Assembly: GCA_944325515.1 (NCBI GenBank)
Contig: CALVAO010000010.1
Span: forward strand, 1-64,000
Direction: 5' to 3'
Source: Candidatus Gastranaerophilales bacterium
Lineage (GTDB): Bacteria; Cyanobacteriota; Vampirovibrionia; Gastranaerophilales; Gastranaerophilaceae
DNA length: 64,000 nucleotides
A model generated the notes under the pieces. It searched no databases and was not told the DNA's origin. It worked only from the letters and a program-made list of their open reading frames with translations. How positions within the stretch are numbered: position 1 is the stretch's first letter; each line of letters begins with the position of its first letter. Shown one piece after another: positions 6,862-16,322 of this stretch. The position numbers and the translations under genes are program-made.

Positions 6862-7452
6862 TTATTTTTGCTTTGAATATCTTCTTGCTTCTACTTCAAG
6901 CAGGTTATTTCTATAAAGTTTTATTTTTTTATAAAAATTTTTTACAGCTTCTTTTAAACCTTTATCTGTTAATGTGCCTAAATCGTCAAGAATTGATAAA
7001 TCCGGATATTCTTTGAAGGCTTTTATATATTCCTTTGCTTTTTCAAACTGCGGATGCCCTTCTTTGATTACTCCGCGAGACTCTATTGATTCCTGGTAAA
7101 ATTTTTTGTTAAAAGGATATATATCTTCATACAAAGGGTATTTTCTTGCAATAAATTTTCTAAAATTATTTAGCCCGTTTTCTGTGTTATCAGCCATACC
7201 TGCAATGTATCTCGCCATAATTTGTAATTGATCTACATGTTTGGACTCGTGCTTAATAAGCTTTTTTATTAATGGTCTGAATAATTTACAGTTAAAAAAT
7301 TTGTTTATTGTTATTTCCGCATTATATGGATTTGTATCTGCAACAGCATTTATCAATATACGAGAGCGCATTTTAGGTGTAACAGGCAATTTCTGTTTTT
7401 GTACTGTTTGTGACAAAGTATTTAAAAGAAATCGGCATTGTTTTATGTGCAT
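6862..7452 (-). CDS. Putative small HExxH metallopeptidase-like protein
   Basis: The family is not recognised. The 196-residue protein contains His68-Glu69-x-x-His72 in the helix IKKLIKHESKHVDQLQIM, and a C-terminal EVEARRY at about 186-192. A glutamate in an E-x-E-A context after an HExxH helix is the usual third zinc ligand in gluzincin-type domains, so a zinc-dependent hydrolase fold is plausible. The protein is basic, has no signal peptide or membrane segment, and is shorter than most peptidases. The AAAGG site 9 bases before the ATG supports the start. It sits alone between the toxin-antitoxin operon and a small hypothetical gene. Catalytic function is inference from the motif only. Confidence 0.7.
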   Translation of the reverse strand: MHIKQCRFLLNTLSQTVQKQKLPVTPKMRSRILINAVADTNPYNAEITINKFFNCKLFRPLIKKLIKHESKHVDQLQIMARYIAGMADNTENGLNNFRKFIARKYPLYEDIYPFNKKFYQESIESRGVIKEGHPQFEKAKEYIKAFKEYPDLSILDDLGTLTDKGLKEAVKNFYKKIKLYRNNLLEVEARRYSKQK

Positions 7453-7645
7453 AATATAAAACCTTTCGGCGTAACATCATAGTATAACTTCTACATATTT
7501 ATATAAAGTTGTATCGTAGAAAAAAATTGCTAAACTGTTAAGAATTATTAATAAACTAATAAAACCTTAAAATCTTCACACCTTAAGTTAAAAGTTAAGC
7601 GGCTATCGCGTGCAGGCTTATACAAGAATTATTTATTGACTATTC

Positions 7646-7972
7646 TCAATATTTCAACAACTGCCCTTTAGCAAGTTTTTCTTTCGCCTTTTCAATAGAA
7701 AATTTTTGCGGCTTATTAGGCATATATTTTTCTATATGTGACCGCAATTCTCTGAAATGAGGAATTTTTTCCATTAAATCTACAAATGTATTGATATCTT
7801 TTCCGCTTATTAAATACAATCTAGAAGGCTTGTCATGTTTTTTTTCTATTAGTGATGTGAATGAATATGACTTTTCTCTCAATTGAGCTCTCAAACGCTT
7901 AAGTTGTTTTGTTTTTCCATCTATTCGTATAAATTTACCAAACGTTGGTGAAGTTGTATTATTTATATACAT
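7646..7972 (-). CDS. Small hypothetical protein with lineage-type N-terminal leader
   Basis: A 108-residue basic protein that I do not recognise. It begins with a short polar leader ending in SPTFGKF, similar in style to the leaders seen at 50192 (SQSFKG), 53156 (NTNFKS) and 54812 (SPNFNA). The rest is a single compact domain with Lys/Arg-rich helices. The AAAGGAG site 4-5 bases upstream supports the ATG. The stop lies 194 bases from the next gene downstream in transcription. The TPR gene start at 9356 is not close, and its end at 7986 is 13 bases upstream of this start, so the two genes may be cotranscribed. Confidence 0.7.
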   Translation of the reverse strand: MYINNTTSPTFGKFIRIDGKTKQLKRLRAQLREKSYSFTSLIEKKHDKPSRLYLISGKDINTFVDLMEKIPHFRELRSHIEKYMPNKPQKFSIEKAKEKLAKGQLLKY

Positions 7973-7985
7973 AATTCTCCTTTGT

Positions 7986-9356
7986 TTATCCGGATATTAA
8001 TGAAAGACAATTAGAATCATTGAAAGCCTGCAGGGAAGGATTAATCTGGATTGCTTTTGAGTAGTCACTCCTAAATCCTTCTGTATCACCCAATTCTTTG
8101 CGTATTGCAGCTCTATAGTAATATGCATCAGCATAGTTAGAATTATTTTCTATCGCTTTATTTAAATCAGCAACTGCACCTTGCAAATCCCTTAGAACAC
8201 ATTTCTGCAGCCCTCTTATGTAATAGCTTTCTGCTAATTTTATATTCGTTGTAGGGTTTTTCTTGACTGCAGTTGTAGTGATGACCGGATTTGCAGCCGC
8301 TTGAACCGTTGCAACACCTGCACTTATAGCAGCAATTTTTTCCGGCTCTTTTTTAGGCTGCTGTGGCGCTACGGTTTCTTTTACAGGTTTTGGTTCAGTT
8401 TTAGGTGCTACAGCAATTTTAGTTTCCTGTTTTGGTACTACAGAAGGTTTATTTGAAACTTTATTATAGGCAACCGTATTTTCTGCTGTGTTCCGAGTAG
8501 CTTCTGCTATAACATCTCCGGTATTATAATTCGATATTATTTTAGGCGGAGCCGGAACAGCCGCTATATAACTTTCGTTAGACAGGAGCGGTTTTACATT
8601 TTTAATAAATACCTGTTTTTCAGCAAGTGCAATTGCTTGATCCAAATCTATTGCAGCACCTTCGTTATCAAAATATAATTTTTTTAGTCTTCCTCTGTTT
8701 GCATAGGCAATGCTATCATTAGGATTGAGAGCTATAGCCTGCGTATAGTCGCTTAAAGCTCCAACATTAAAATTCATCCTCTTTTTTACAACCCCTCTGT
8801 TGTTATATGCTTCTGCATCTTTTGGATTGAGTTCTATAGCTTTATTATAATCTTCCAATGCTCCTTCATTATCACTCAGCATATATTTTAAATTTGCACG
8901 ATTATAATAAACATCCGAGTATCTGCTGTTGATTTCTAACGCTTTTGCATAGTCTTTCATTGCACCTTCTATATCATTTAATGCAACTTTTAACACACCT
9001 CTGTTATTATAAGCATATGCAAAATTTTTATTGATTTGAATTGCTTGATTGTAATCATTCATTGCGCCATCTAAATCATTAATTAATTGCTTAATATAAC
9101 CTCTGTTAAGATAAAGTTCCGGATTATTCGGATTTAACTGTATTGCTTTATCGAAATCCGCAATTGCACCTTTAATATCTTGTTTCAGAAACCGCATTGA
9201 TGCTCGATTGGAATACGCAAGTGAAGCATTAGGATTTGATTCTATTTCTTGAGTATATGCTTCTATGGTTTTTTCAATCGGAGTTTGTGCCGTAACAACT
9301 GCGTTGTTAAGCATTAAAATCAGTGCTGCTGCAAGTATAAAACTTGTTTTTTTCAC
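7986..9356 (-). CDS. Exported TPR-repeat protein
   Basis: I assign a GTG start at 9356: AAGGAG lies 8-9 bases upstream and the product then begins with a clean signal peptide (VKKTSFILAAALILMLNNAVVTA) cut near residue 23. The 456-residue mature part has seven or so consecutive 34-residue tetratricopeptide repeats (about residues 30-260, pattern NPNxxxAYNNRGxxKxxxxDxEGAxxDYxxAIxL). A Pro/Lys/Ala/Val-rich linker (~residues 290-365) follows, then two more TPR units up to the C-terminus. It is probably a periplasmic or outer-membrane-associated scaffold. It lies downstream of flhA on the same strand with a 116-base gap, so linkage to export is possible but not shown. The Pro/Lys/Glu linker could cross or bind the cell wall. 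Confidence 0.85.
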   Translation of the reverse strand: MKKTSFILAAALILMLNNAVVTAQTPIEKTIEAYTQEIESNPNASLAYSNRASMRFLKQDIKGAIADFDKAIQLNPNNPELYLNRGYIKQLINDLDGAMNDYNQAIQINKNFAYAYNNRGVLKVALNDIEGAMKDYAKALEINSRYSDVYYNRANLKYMLSDNEGALEDYNKAIELNPKDAEAYNNRGVVKKRMNFNVGALSDYTQAIALNPNDSIAYANRGRLKKLYFDNEGAAIDLDQAIALAEKQVFIKNVKPLLSNESYIAAVPAPPKIISNYNTGDVIAEATRNTAENTVAYNKVSNKPSVVPKQETKIAVAPKTEPKPVKETVAPQQPKKEPEKIAAISAGVATVQAAANPVITTTAVKKNPTTNIKLAESYYIRGLQKCVLRDLQGAVADLNKAIENNSNYADAYYYRAAIRKELGDTEGFRSDYSKAIQINPSLQAFNDSNCLSLISG

Positions 9357-9472
9357 GATACGTACTCCTTCATCAAGCTGGATTTGATTAAATATTAACA
9401 CATAAATAAAGCATATCAAGAGGGTAAAGCGAACAGAGTATATCGGGTAAATCTTAGAGTTGATTTTACTAA

Positions 9473-11563
9473 TTAATAGCCGCTATTTTCTCCTATTGTA
9501 TCAACAGCCTCAACTTTAATATCCGTAATTAATTCCGAATAAGATATTACAACAATGGTAGGAATATGTCTTTCAAGGAGTTGATACAATGGCAGCCTTA
9601 TTCTTGGTGAACACAAAATTACAGGCTGTTGTCCGATTGATTGGTGAGCGCGCATAAGAGTCATTGCAGTCGATTCAATCAAATCCTGTACCTGCATAGG
9701 ATTTAAAAGGAACATTGTACCTAATTCTGTTCTTTGACAGCTGTCATCAAGAGTTTTTTCCCATTCCGGCGATAAAGTCAGCGCATACAAGACGTGGTCT
9801 TTATCTACGTTATTTAAACAAATTTGACGCCCCAGAGCTGCTCTCAAGCGTTCTGACAAAATATCTGGTTCTTTTGAGAATCTTGCATAATCACATAAAC
9901 GCTCAAATACAAATATAATATCTTTTATTGAAACTTTTTCTCTGATTAAGTTTACAAAAATCTTTCTCAAATCCGAAGTTGAAATAATTGCCGGAACTAA
10001 ATCATTAACAAGTGTAGGATCTTGAGAACGGACAAGCTCCATAAGTTTAAGTACATCAGTTTTGGTCATTACTTCATCAACGTGTTTTCTTACACATTCT
10101 TGAAGGTGTGTAACAAGTACATCTGTTGCATCAACTGCTGTAACGTTTTTGGTAGCCTTTGCATCTTCTAAAGAAATCCAGTAAGCCTGCGTCTGATAGG
10201 TCGGATCAACACCTACAATAGCATCTTCCGGAATAGTCTTCTTAACAGAATCCCATTGATCGGCTATAACCATATATTTTCCCGGATAAACATAACCGGA
10301 AGCAACGACGTTATTACGTATAGAAATAACATACTCATTTGCTTCAAGTGCAGATGAATCCATAATACGGATATTAGGCAAAATATAACCTAATTCGTCA
10401 GTAACTCTTTGACGTAAAGCAGCTATCTTAGCAAGTAATTGTCCTTCTTGATCTGGATCGGCAATAACAAGCAAGCCTGCTCCAACCTGCAAGCTCAAAA
10501 CATCAACACCCAGTCTTTCGTACATCTTATTCGGGTTAACCAAATCCTGCATATTCTGTCGAACGCTTTCCAATTGCCCCAATTGAGATTGAACATCGGC
10601 GTTAACCAATACAGAGAAGCCTGCAATTGCAAGAATTATAGTAAACAGCAAGAACGGCAGGAAAGGAAGACCTGTAATAGGTGATGTAACAGTAATTAAA
10701 CCTAAGAATAAGGCAGCAAAAAACAGAGAATACGGTTTTGCCATAATCTGGTTTGTTAAATCACCACCGAGAGATGTATTACCGGCAGAAGCACGTGTCA
10801 TTACGATACCTGCTGCTATAGACATTAAAAGCGAAGGCAGCTGTGATGCAAGACCGTCACCTATGGTTAATACAGTGTATTTGTTAACGGCGTCTGCAAT
10901 CGGCATTTGATTAACAAGACAACCTATTGCCAGACCGCCTACAATGTTTATTAATACAATGATGATACCTGCAATGGTATCACCCTTTACAAACTTCATA
11001 GAACCGTCCATTGAACCGAATAGACTGGATTCTCTTTGTAAATCTTCACGTCTTTTTACAGCCTCTTCCGGAGAAATCAAACCGGCATTAAAGTCTGCGT
11101 CAATTGTCATCTGCTTACCTGGCATAGCGTCTAAAGCAAAACGTGCTGCAACTTCCGCGATACGTTCAGCACCTTTTGTGATTACCATAAACTGCACAAC
11201 GGTAATAATCAAAAAGATTACGCCGCCAACAATCATATTACCGCCGGTTACGAATGTTCCGAAAGCATGAATAACTTCTCCTGCATCTCCTTTTGCTAAT
11301 ATAAGTCTGGTTGAAGCAATAGAAAGAACCAGCCGGAACATTGTTCCCAACAGAATAATAGAAGGAAATGCCGCAAGTTCAAGAGGTTTTTGTACATACA
11401 ATGATATCATCAATAAAACAATACCAAGGGTAATATTCAAGCTGATGGAAAAATTGATAACCCAATTAGGCATCTCTATAATGAGGATTAATATCAGCGT
11501 CATTACAAAGAGTGCAAGAAATATTTCACTTATAGGTTTATTTTGTTGTCCCTCAGCTGCCAT
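9473..11563 (-). CDS. flhA: Flagellar/type III export gate protein FlhA
   Basis: A 696-residue FHIPEP-family protein. The N-terminal half has about eight membrane helices with the family blocks FRLVLSIASTRLIL, FVIFLIITVVQF-type helix, and the conserved cytoplasmic loop AERIAEVAARFALDAMPGKQMTIDADFNAG. The C-terminal ~350 residues are the FlhA_C ring domain (GYILPNIRIMDS, VVASGYVYPGKY, LIREKVSIKDI, GRQI). FlhA forms the nonameric export ring that receives chaperone-substrate complexes and couples export to proton flow. It is the last gene of the FliG-like/FliH-like/flhA unit (gaps 8 and 44 bases). I call it flagellar rather than a virulence-type SctV because of the FliH-like neighbour and the FliA-type sigma factor at 30072-30887, but that distinction is inference. 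A membrane-free paralogue of the C-terminal domain is at 40175-41638. Confidence 0.93.
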   Translation of the reverse strand: MAAEGQQNKPISEIFLALFVMTLILILIIEMPNWVINFSISLNITLGIVLLMISLYVQKPLELAAFPSIILLGTMFRLVLSIASTRLILAKGDAGEVIHAFGTFVTGGNMIVGGVIFLIITVVQFMVITKGAERIAEVAARFALDAMPGKQMTIDADFNAGLISPEEAVKRREDLQRESSLFGSMDGSMKFVKGDTIAGIIIVLINIVGGLAIGCLVNQMPIADAVNKYTVLTIGDGLASQLPSLLMSIAAGIVMTRASAGNTSLGGDLTNQIMAKPYSLFFAALFLGLITVTSPITGLPFLPFLLFTIILAIAGFSVLVNADVQSQLGQLESVRQNMQDLVNPNKMYERLGVDVLSLQVGAGLLVIADPDQEGQLLAKIAALRQRVTDELGYILPNIRIMDSSALEANEYVISIRNNVVASGYVYPGKYMVIADQWDSVKKTIPEDAIVGVDPTYQTQAYWISLEDAKATKNVTAVDATDVLVTHLQECVRKHVDEVMTKTDVLKLMELVRSQDPTLVNDLVPAIISTSDLRKIFVNLIREKVSIKDIIFVFERLCDYARFSKEPDILSERLRAALGRQICLNNVDKDHVLYALTLSPEWEKTLDDSCQRTELGTMFLLNPMQVQDLIESTAMTLMRAHQSIGQQPVILCSPRIRLPLYQLLERHIPTIVVISYSELITDIKVEAVDTIGENSGY

Positions 11564-11607
11564 TAAATTTTGTTATTTCCTCCTTTTTGAAATCTTGCAA
11601 CCATATT

Positions 11608-12363
11608 TTAAATTCCTTCCAGAGCTTTTTTTATAATTTCCAACTGTGTATCAATTGAAGCATCTACGATACCGTTATTTGTTTGGAAAATACATCCGCC
11701 GTCTTCTATTGAAGGGTCTGATACAATATTTATTTTGGCATCAATCCCGTATTGATATGTAATGTTAGGAAGTGTATCTTTGATAAACTGAACAGCCTGC
11801 GGTTTTACTCTTATATTTATCTTTGGTTCACTCTTCGATACGGTTTTCAAAACATCAATAATTGTGTTTATTAAAACCTGCGGGTCACTTTCCACTTCCT
11901 TTTTAATGATCTTTTTTGCGATATCAACACTAATCTCAAGAATATCCGGTGCTATATATTCAAACACATCTTTTTTGGCATTCATAAAATTAGACAATTC
12001 TGAACGAAAGTTTTCAAGATCTGCAGCAGATTGTTCAAGTCCTTTTCGATACCCCTCTTCAAAAGCTGATTTTTTTATATTTTCAGCTTCTTCCTGCGCA
12101 CGGGAAACAAGATTTCTATCATCGATTCTTCTGTATCCTCTTCTACGGGATCCTCTCCTGCGTTCCTGCCTTTGAGAAAAATCAATATTTTCAATATCAA
12201 ATAAATCAATCTCCGGTTCTGGAGCCGGCGGAGGTGCAGATGGTGCTTGAGGAATCAACTCTTCTGCGGTTTCAACGGAATTTTCCTGCTGAATATCAGC
12301 AGGTTTTAAATCTTCTGTTTTCTTCCTCTCCCTTAGTTTTTGATTAGATTTTTTAATAATCAT
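11608..12363 (-). CDS. FliH/SctL-like stator protein of the export ATPase
   Basis: A 251-residue protein. The N-terminus is disordered and rich in Glu/Pro/Ala (residues ~20-55), followed by an Arg-rich patch (RQERRRGSRRRGYRR) and a coiled coil (~residues 85-130). The C-terminal ~115 residues match the FliH/SctL domain: DILEISVDIAKKIIKKEV, a strand with KINIRVKPQAVQFIK, and the diagnostic ending DPSIEDGGCIFQTNNGIVDAS. FliH-type proteins dimerise, bind the FliI ATPase and dock it to the export gate. The ATPase gene is not in the window. It lies between the FliG-like gene (8 bases upstream) and flhA (44 bases downstream), clearly in one operon. The Arg-rich patch is unusual. Confidence 0.8.
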   Translation of the reverse strand: MIIKKSNQKLRERKKTEDLKPADIQQENSVETAEELIPQAPSAPPPAPEPEIDLFDIENIDFSQRQERRRGSRRRGYRRIDDRNLVSRAQEEAENIKKSAFEEGYRKGLEQSAADLENFRSELSNFMNAKKDVFEYIAPDILEISVDIAKKIIKKEVESDPQVLINTIIDVLKTVSKSEPKINIRVKPQAVQFIKDTLPNITYQYGIDAKINIVSDPSIEDGGCIFQTNNGIVDASIDTQLEIIKKALEGI

Positions 12364-12371
12364 GATTTTTA

Positions 12372-13412
12372 TTATATACTATCTTCGACATATTGTGCAA
12401 CAATACCGGCAACTCTTAGCGGCAAATCCGAATATTCTCCGTCATAAGCTTGAGCCAGAAAGCGTTTTACCAGCGGACGCTCATTTTTGACAATTTTTTC
12501 AATTTTTTCTCTCGGAGTTGACCTGTATATTCTTAACAAATCTCCGAGAACATTTTCCTTTGTTAATTTTCGTTTTACAGGCAGAAAATCTTTCATTTCT
12601 TTAAGACATCCGGATATTAAATCACCGTCTATATGAGATTCTAAGTCTGCCATGTTCATATATTGTGAAATTGCAAGCGAATCATTTGAATCAAATTTAT
12701 TTAATATTGTGGTAACTTTATCTTGAGATAAAATCTTCAGCACAAGCGCAAGCGTCATAAGCTTCATCTGCTTGTTAGTAATTCCCTGCGGCATTGAAGC
12801 TTTTTGCTTTTCAATACTTCTCTGCTTACGTTTTTCAGCCCTGCGTTTTTCAGCCTCTTCCAGATTTTTTTCTGCCTGTTCTGCAGCTGCCTGTTTCTGC
12901 CGCATTTGTTCTTCTTGAGCTTGTTTTGCCATGGCATCAATATTAGATTGGCTTTCCGCACGATTTTTTATTTCTTCATCAATAATACCTTTTTTTTCAA
13001 GCTCTTCTATGCTTGACTTATACACCTTAATAACATGGTGTTCTACAGCTTGAAGCAGCTGATCTTGCGGGATTTTTCTTATTACAGCCTGTTTTGCAAC
13101 TTCAAAAATAGTAAATGCGATTTTTTGCATAATACTATCCCAGTATTGAGGTAATATGCCGGAATGAATCAAATCAATTGATTTATGAAAAGACCATTCA
13201 GCAATAATCTGGGTTATGAAAACCGCCTGTTCCGGAGTCAAGTTCAGCTGAGTATCATTATATAGAGCTTCTCCTGCAAGCAGAGTAAAATTACCCAGAG
13301 TTTTAACAATATATTCTTTTTCTCTATCCTGTAAATCTTTTGGAACAAGCTCCTTTGCCTGCTCTGCCATCGAGGCTGCGAAACCTTTATAATCAAATCC
13401 TTCTATTGGCAT
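12372..13412 (-). CDS. FliG-like protein, first gene of the export cluster
   Basis: The 346-residue protein has three parts. First comes a helical N-terminal domain (~1-145), then a highly charged coiled coil (~150-205, with runs of Lys, Arg, Glu and Gln), and last a C-terminal helical region (~215-346). The last part resembles FliG-type armadillo motifs: ALVLKILSQDKVTTILNKFD followed by helices ending in ERPLVKRFLAQAY. FliG links rotor and export apparatus in flagella. The match is weak and the N-terminal domain is unrecognised, so another basal-body or sorting-platform component (SctK/SctQ-like role) is possible. Its position, 8 bases before the FliH-like gene and upstream of flhA, is the strongest evidence for an export role. 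The EHPQ-type FliG motif is not evident. Confidence 0.55.
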   Translation of the reverse strand: MPIEGFDYKGFAASMAEQAKELVPKDLQDREKEYIVKTLGNFTLLAGEALYNDTQLNLTPEQAVFITQIIAEWSFHKSIDLIHSGILPQYWDSIMQKIAFTIFEVAKQAVIRKIPQDQLLQAVEHHVIKVYKSSIEELEKKGIIDEEIKNRAESQSNIDAMAKQAQEEQMRQKQAAAEQAEKNLEEAEKRRAEKRKQRSIEKQKASMPQGITNKQMKLMTLALVLKILSQDKVTTILNKFDSNDSLAISQYMNMADLESHIDGDLISGCLKEMKDFLPVKRKLTKENVLGDLLRIYRSTPREKIEKIVKNERPLVKRFLAQAYDGEYSDLPLRVAGIVAQYVEDSI

Positions 13413-13612
13413 ATAAAAACTTCCTTTTATCTTGGATATTATAACCCCTATTTTATTATAGAGGGCTGGCGTTAGTATTACATCATATAATTTAATGATT
13501 TAAAATAATTTTTCTATTAATAGTTTAAACTGCCCGTGCAGGTAATTTTTGACAGCTTCTCGTTATTTTTTTCTGTTTATGCTATTATTTAAAGTAATTG
13601 GAGAGGATTACT

Positions 13613-16255
13613 ATGATAAATTTTTTACTGAAACTACTGGGTGACCCTAATGAAAAAAAAGTTAAGAAAATACAGGGTATAATTGATCACATAAATGCGC
13701 TGGAACCGGAATTTGAAAAACTTACTGACAGTGAATTAAAGGCAAAAACTAATGAATTTAAGGCAATACTTGCCAAAAGACCGACTTCGGATAATGAAAA
13801 GGCTGATAGAATTCTTGAAAAAGAAGCTCTGGATAAAATTTTGCCGGAAGCTTTTGCTACAGTACGTGAAGCCGGTAAAAGAGTTTTAAATATGCGACAT
13901 TTTGATGTCCAGCTAATCGGTGCTTATTTTCTGCATAACGGACATATCGCAGAAATGAGAACAGGTGAAGGTAAAACTCTTGTTGCAACTCTTGCTGCAT
14001 ATCTAAATGCATTAACAGGAAAAGGTGTACATGTTGTCACTGTTAATGATTATCTGGCTAAACGTGACAGCGAATGGATGGGAAAAATTTATAAATTCCT
14101 CGGGCTCTCTGTCGGAGTAATTCTTTCTAATCAACATGATGCAGATGAATTTAACCGTAAACGTGATGCCTACAATTGCGACATTACATACGGTACAAAT
14201 AACGAATTCGGATTTGATTATTTAAGAGATAATATGGCTGCTTCAAAGGAAATGCTTGTTCAAAGACCTTTTAATTACGCAATAATTGATGAAGTGGACA
14301 GTATTCTTATTGATGAAGCTAGAACCCCTCTTATCATAAGCGGTCGTGTTGAAAAATCCGCAGATACATATACACTTATGGCAAAAGTAGCACCGCAACT
14401 AGAAAAAAATCAAGATTATGAAGTTGATGAAAAAAATAAAAATGTAATCTTAACAGAAGACGGGATTGATAGAGCGCAGGAAATCATAGGTTGTAAAGAC
14501 CTTTTTGATATTAATAATCAATACGCACACGACTTACTAAATGCACTGAAAGCAAAAGAATTATTCATTAAAGATACCGACTATGTTGTAAAAGACGGCG
14601 AAATAATGATTGTTGATGAATTTACCGGACGTTTGATGCCGGGCAGACGCTGGTCTGACGGGCTTCACCAGGCAATAGAAGCAAAAGAAGGTGTTGAAAT
14701 TCAAGACGAAACTCAAACTCTTGCAAGTATAACATTCCAGAATTTATTCAGATTATATCCGAAACTCTCCGGTATGACAGGTACTGCTATGACAGAAGAA
14801 GCTGAATTCGGCAAAATTTATAACCTTGAAGTTACAGCGATACCGACAAATAAACCGGATATTAGAATAAATTATCCTGATGTTATATATAAAACAGAGA
14901 AAGCTAAATACAATGCGGTTGTCGATGATATTATTGAACAACATAAAATCGGCAGACCGGTTCTTGTTGGTACTGTAAGTATTGAAAAATCCGAATATAT
15001 TTCAGCTCTTTTAAATAAAAAAGGTATTAAACATAATGTTTTGAACGCAAAACAACATGAACGCGAAGCATATATTATAGCTCAAGCCGGACGTGTCGGC
15101 GCTGTTACAATTGCTACAAACATGGCAGGACGCGGTACTGATATTCTTTTAGGCGGTAATGCAGAATTTCTTGCAAAAGAAGAACTCGATAAAAAGGGTA
15201 TAACTCCGGATAATGAACGATATGAAGAATTAAAAGCGGATTCCCTTGCAAATGCACGTAAAATTACAGAAGCAGAACACGCACAGGTCGTTAAACTCGG
15301 CGGCTTACATGTAATAGGCACAGAAAGACATGAGTCAAGAAGAATTGATAACCAATTGAGAGGTCGTGCTGCAAGACAAGGCGACCCCGGTTCTACAAGA
15401 TTTTTCCTCTCTTTAGAAGATAACCTTATGAGAATCTTTGGCGGAGATAAGATTACCGGATTAATGAATATGCTTAATGTTGAAGAAAATATGGCAATAG
15501 AATCTTCTCTTATCACAAGACAAATTCAATCCGCTCAAAAGAAAGTTGAAACATATCATTTTGATATTCGTAAAAATGTTCTTCAATATGATGATGTTAT
15601 GAACATTCAGAGAGAAAAATTTTATGCCCAAAGACGCAAAGTCCTTGAAGGCAAAGATTTAAGAAGTGATATTGAATATATGATAGACAGAGAAATTGAC
15701 AGACTTCTAAAGAGTTATATTACACCGGAAATGAATCCGGAAGAATATATTCAAGAAGATTTGCAAACTCTTATTAAGGAGCTGCATTCAACAATACCGC
15801 AATTATCCTATATAACGGTAGATGATATCAAAAATTACAGATATCCCAGAATATATGATTCTTTAAGAGAAGCTGCACTCAAAGCTTATAAAGAGCATGA
15901 AGAAGAAATTATCGGATTTTATAACACCATTTCTGAGCAATATGATCCGTCTTTTGAGAAACAGGAACTATTTTCTGAAAATAATATAATGCGTTCTTTA
16001 GAAAGAGATATTCTTCTTAGAGTTGTAGATAATCAATGGATTGATCATCTTCATAACATAGACATGCTAAAAGATGGTATAGGTCTTCGTGCCTATGGAC
16101 AAAAAGACCCGTTAATTGAATACAAAAAAGAAGCCTATGACCTCTTTAATAAAATGATGTATGAAATCCAGAGCAATACAGTTAAATATTTATTCAGAGC
16201 AAAATTTGGTATACAATTTGTTTCTGATGAGGGAATTGAAGTCGTAGAAAACTAG
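13613..16255 (+). CDS. secA: Preprotein translocase ATPase SecA
   Basis: An 880-residue SecA. NBD1 has Walker A MRTGEGKT (~115-122) and Walker B with [19 protein letters not shown]. The preprotein crosslinking domain follows; NBD2 has [13 protein letters not shown] and [31 protein letters not shown]; the helical wing/scaffold ends in the [33 protein letters not shown] block. It drives Sec-dependent export with SecYEG. The ATG at 13613 is chosen because GGAGAGG lies 6 bases upstream; an in-frame TTG five codons earlier overlaps that site. The protein stops soon after the scaffold and lacks the C-terminal zinc-binding Cys/His motif used by SecB and ribosome-binding SecAs. It is monocistronic, with a terminator at 16277-16310. 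Confidence 0.97.
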   Translation: MINFLLKLLGDPNEKKVKKIQGIIDHINALEPEFEKLTDSELKAKTNEFKAILAKRPTSDNEKADRILEKEALDKILPEAFATVREAGKRVLNMRHFDVQLIGAYFLHNGHIAEMRTGEGKTLVATLAAYLNALTGKGVHVVTVNDYLAKRDSEWMGKIYKFLGLSVGVILSNQHDADEFNRKRDAYNCDITYGTNNEFGFDYLRDNMAASKEMLVQRPFNYAIIDEVDSILIDEARTPLIISGRVEKSADTYTLMAKVAPQLEKNQDYEVDEKNKNVILTEDGIDRAQEIIGCKDLFDINNQYAHDLLNALKAKELFIKDTDYVVKDGEIMIVDEFTGRLMPGRRWSDGLHQAIEAKEGVEIQDETQTLASITFQNLFRLYPKLSGMTGTAMTEEAEFGKIYNLEVTAIPTNKPDIRINYPDVIYKTEKAKYNAVVDDIIEQHKIGRPVLVGTVSIEKSEYISALLNKKGIKHNVLNAKQHEREAYIIAQAGRVGAVTIATNMAGRGTDILLGGNAEFLAKEELDKKGITPDNERYEELKADSLANARKITEAEHAQVVKLGGLHVIGTERHESRRIDNQLRGRAARQGDPGSTRFFLSLEDNLMRIFGGDKITGLMNMLNVEENMAIESSLITRQIQSAQKKVETYHFDIRKNVLQYDDVMNIQREKFYAQRRKVLEGKDLRSDIEYMIDREIDRLLKSYITPEMNPEEYIQEDLQTLIKELHSTIPQLSYITVDDIKNYRYPRIYDSLREAALKAYKEHEEEIIGFYNTISEQYDPSFEKQELFSENNIMRSLERDILLRVVDNQWIDHLHNIDMLKDGIGLRAYGQKDPLIEYKKEAYDLFNKMMYEIQSNTVKYLFRAKFGIQFVSDEGIEVVEN

Positions 16256-16276
16256 AAAAATTCAAAATGTAAAAAA

Positions 16277-16310
16277 AATAAGAGGTTTCAGATGAAACCT
16301 CTTATTTTTT
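16277..16310. terminator. Bidirectional terminator between secA and pseudopilin
   Basis: A 14-bp perfect stem (AATAAGAGGTTTCA and complement) with a 2-base centre, an A run on its left and a T run on its right. It can stop both convergent genes. Confidence 0.9.
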
Positions 16311-16322
16311 CTTGTTACTTGA

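Noticed and set aside
13549-13590. TTGACA at 13549 as a secA promoter
   Set aside because: No -10 word at acceptable spacing (16-19 bases) follows; the only TAT-rich word is about 24 bases or more away.
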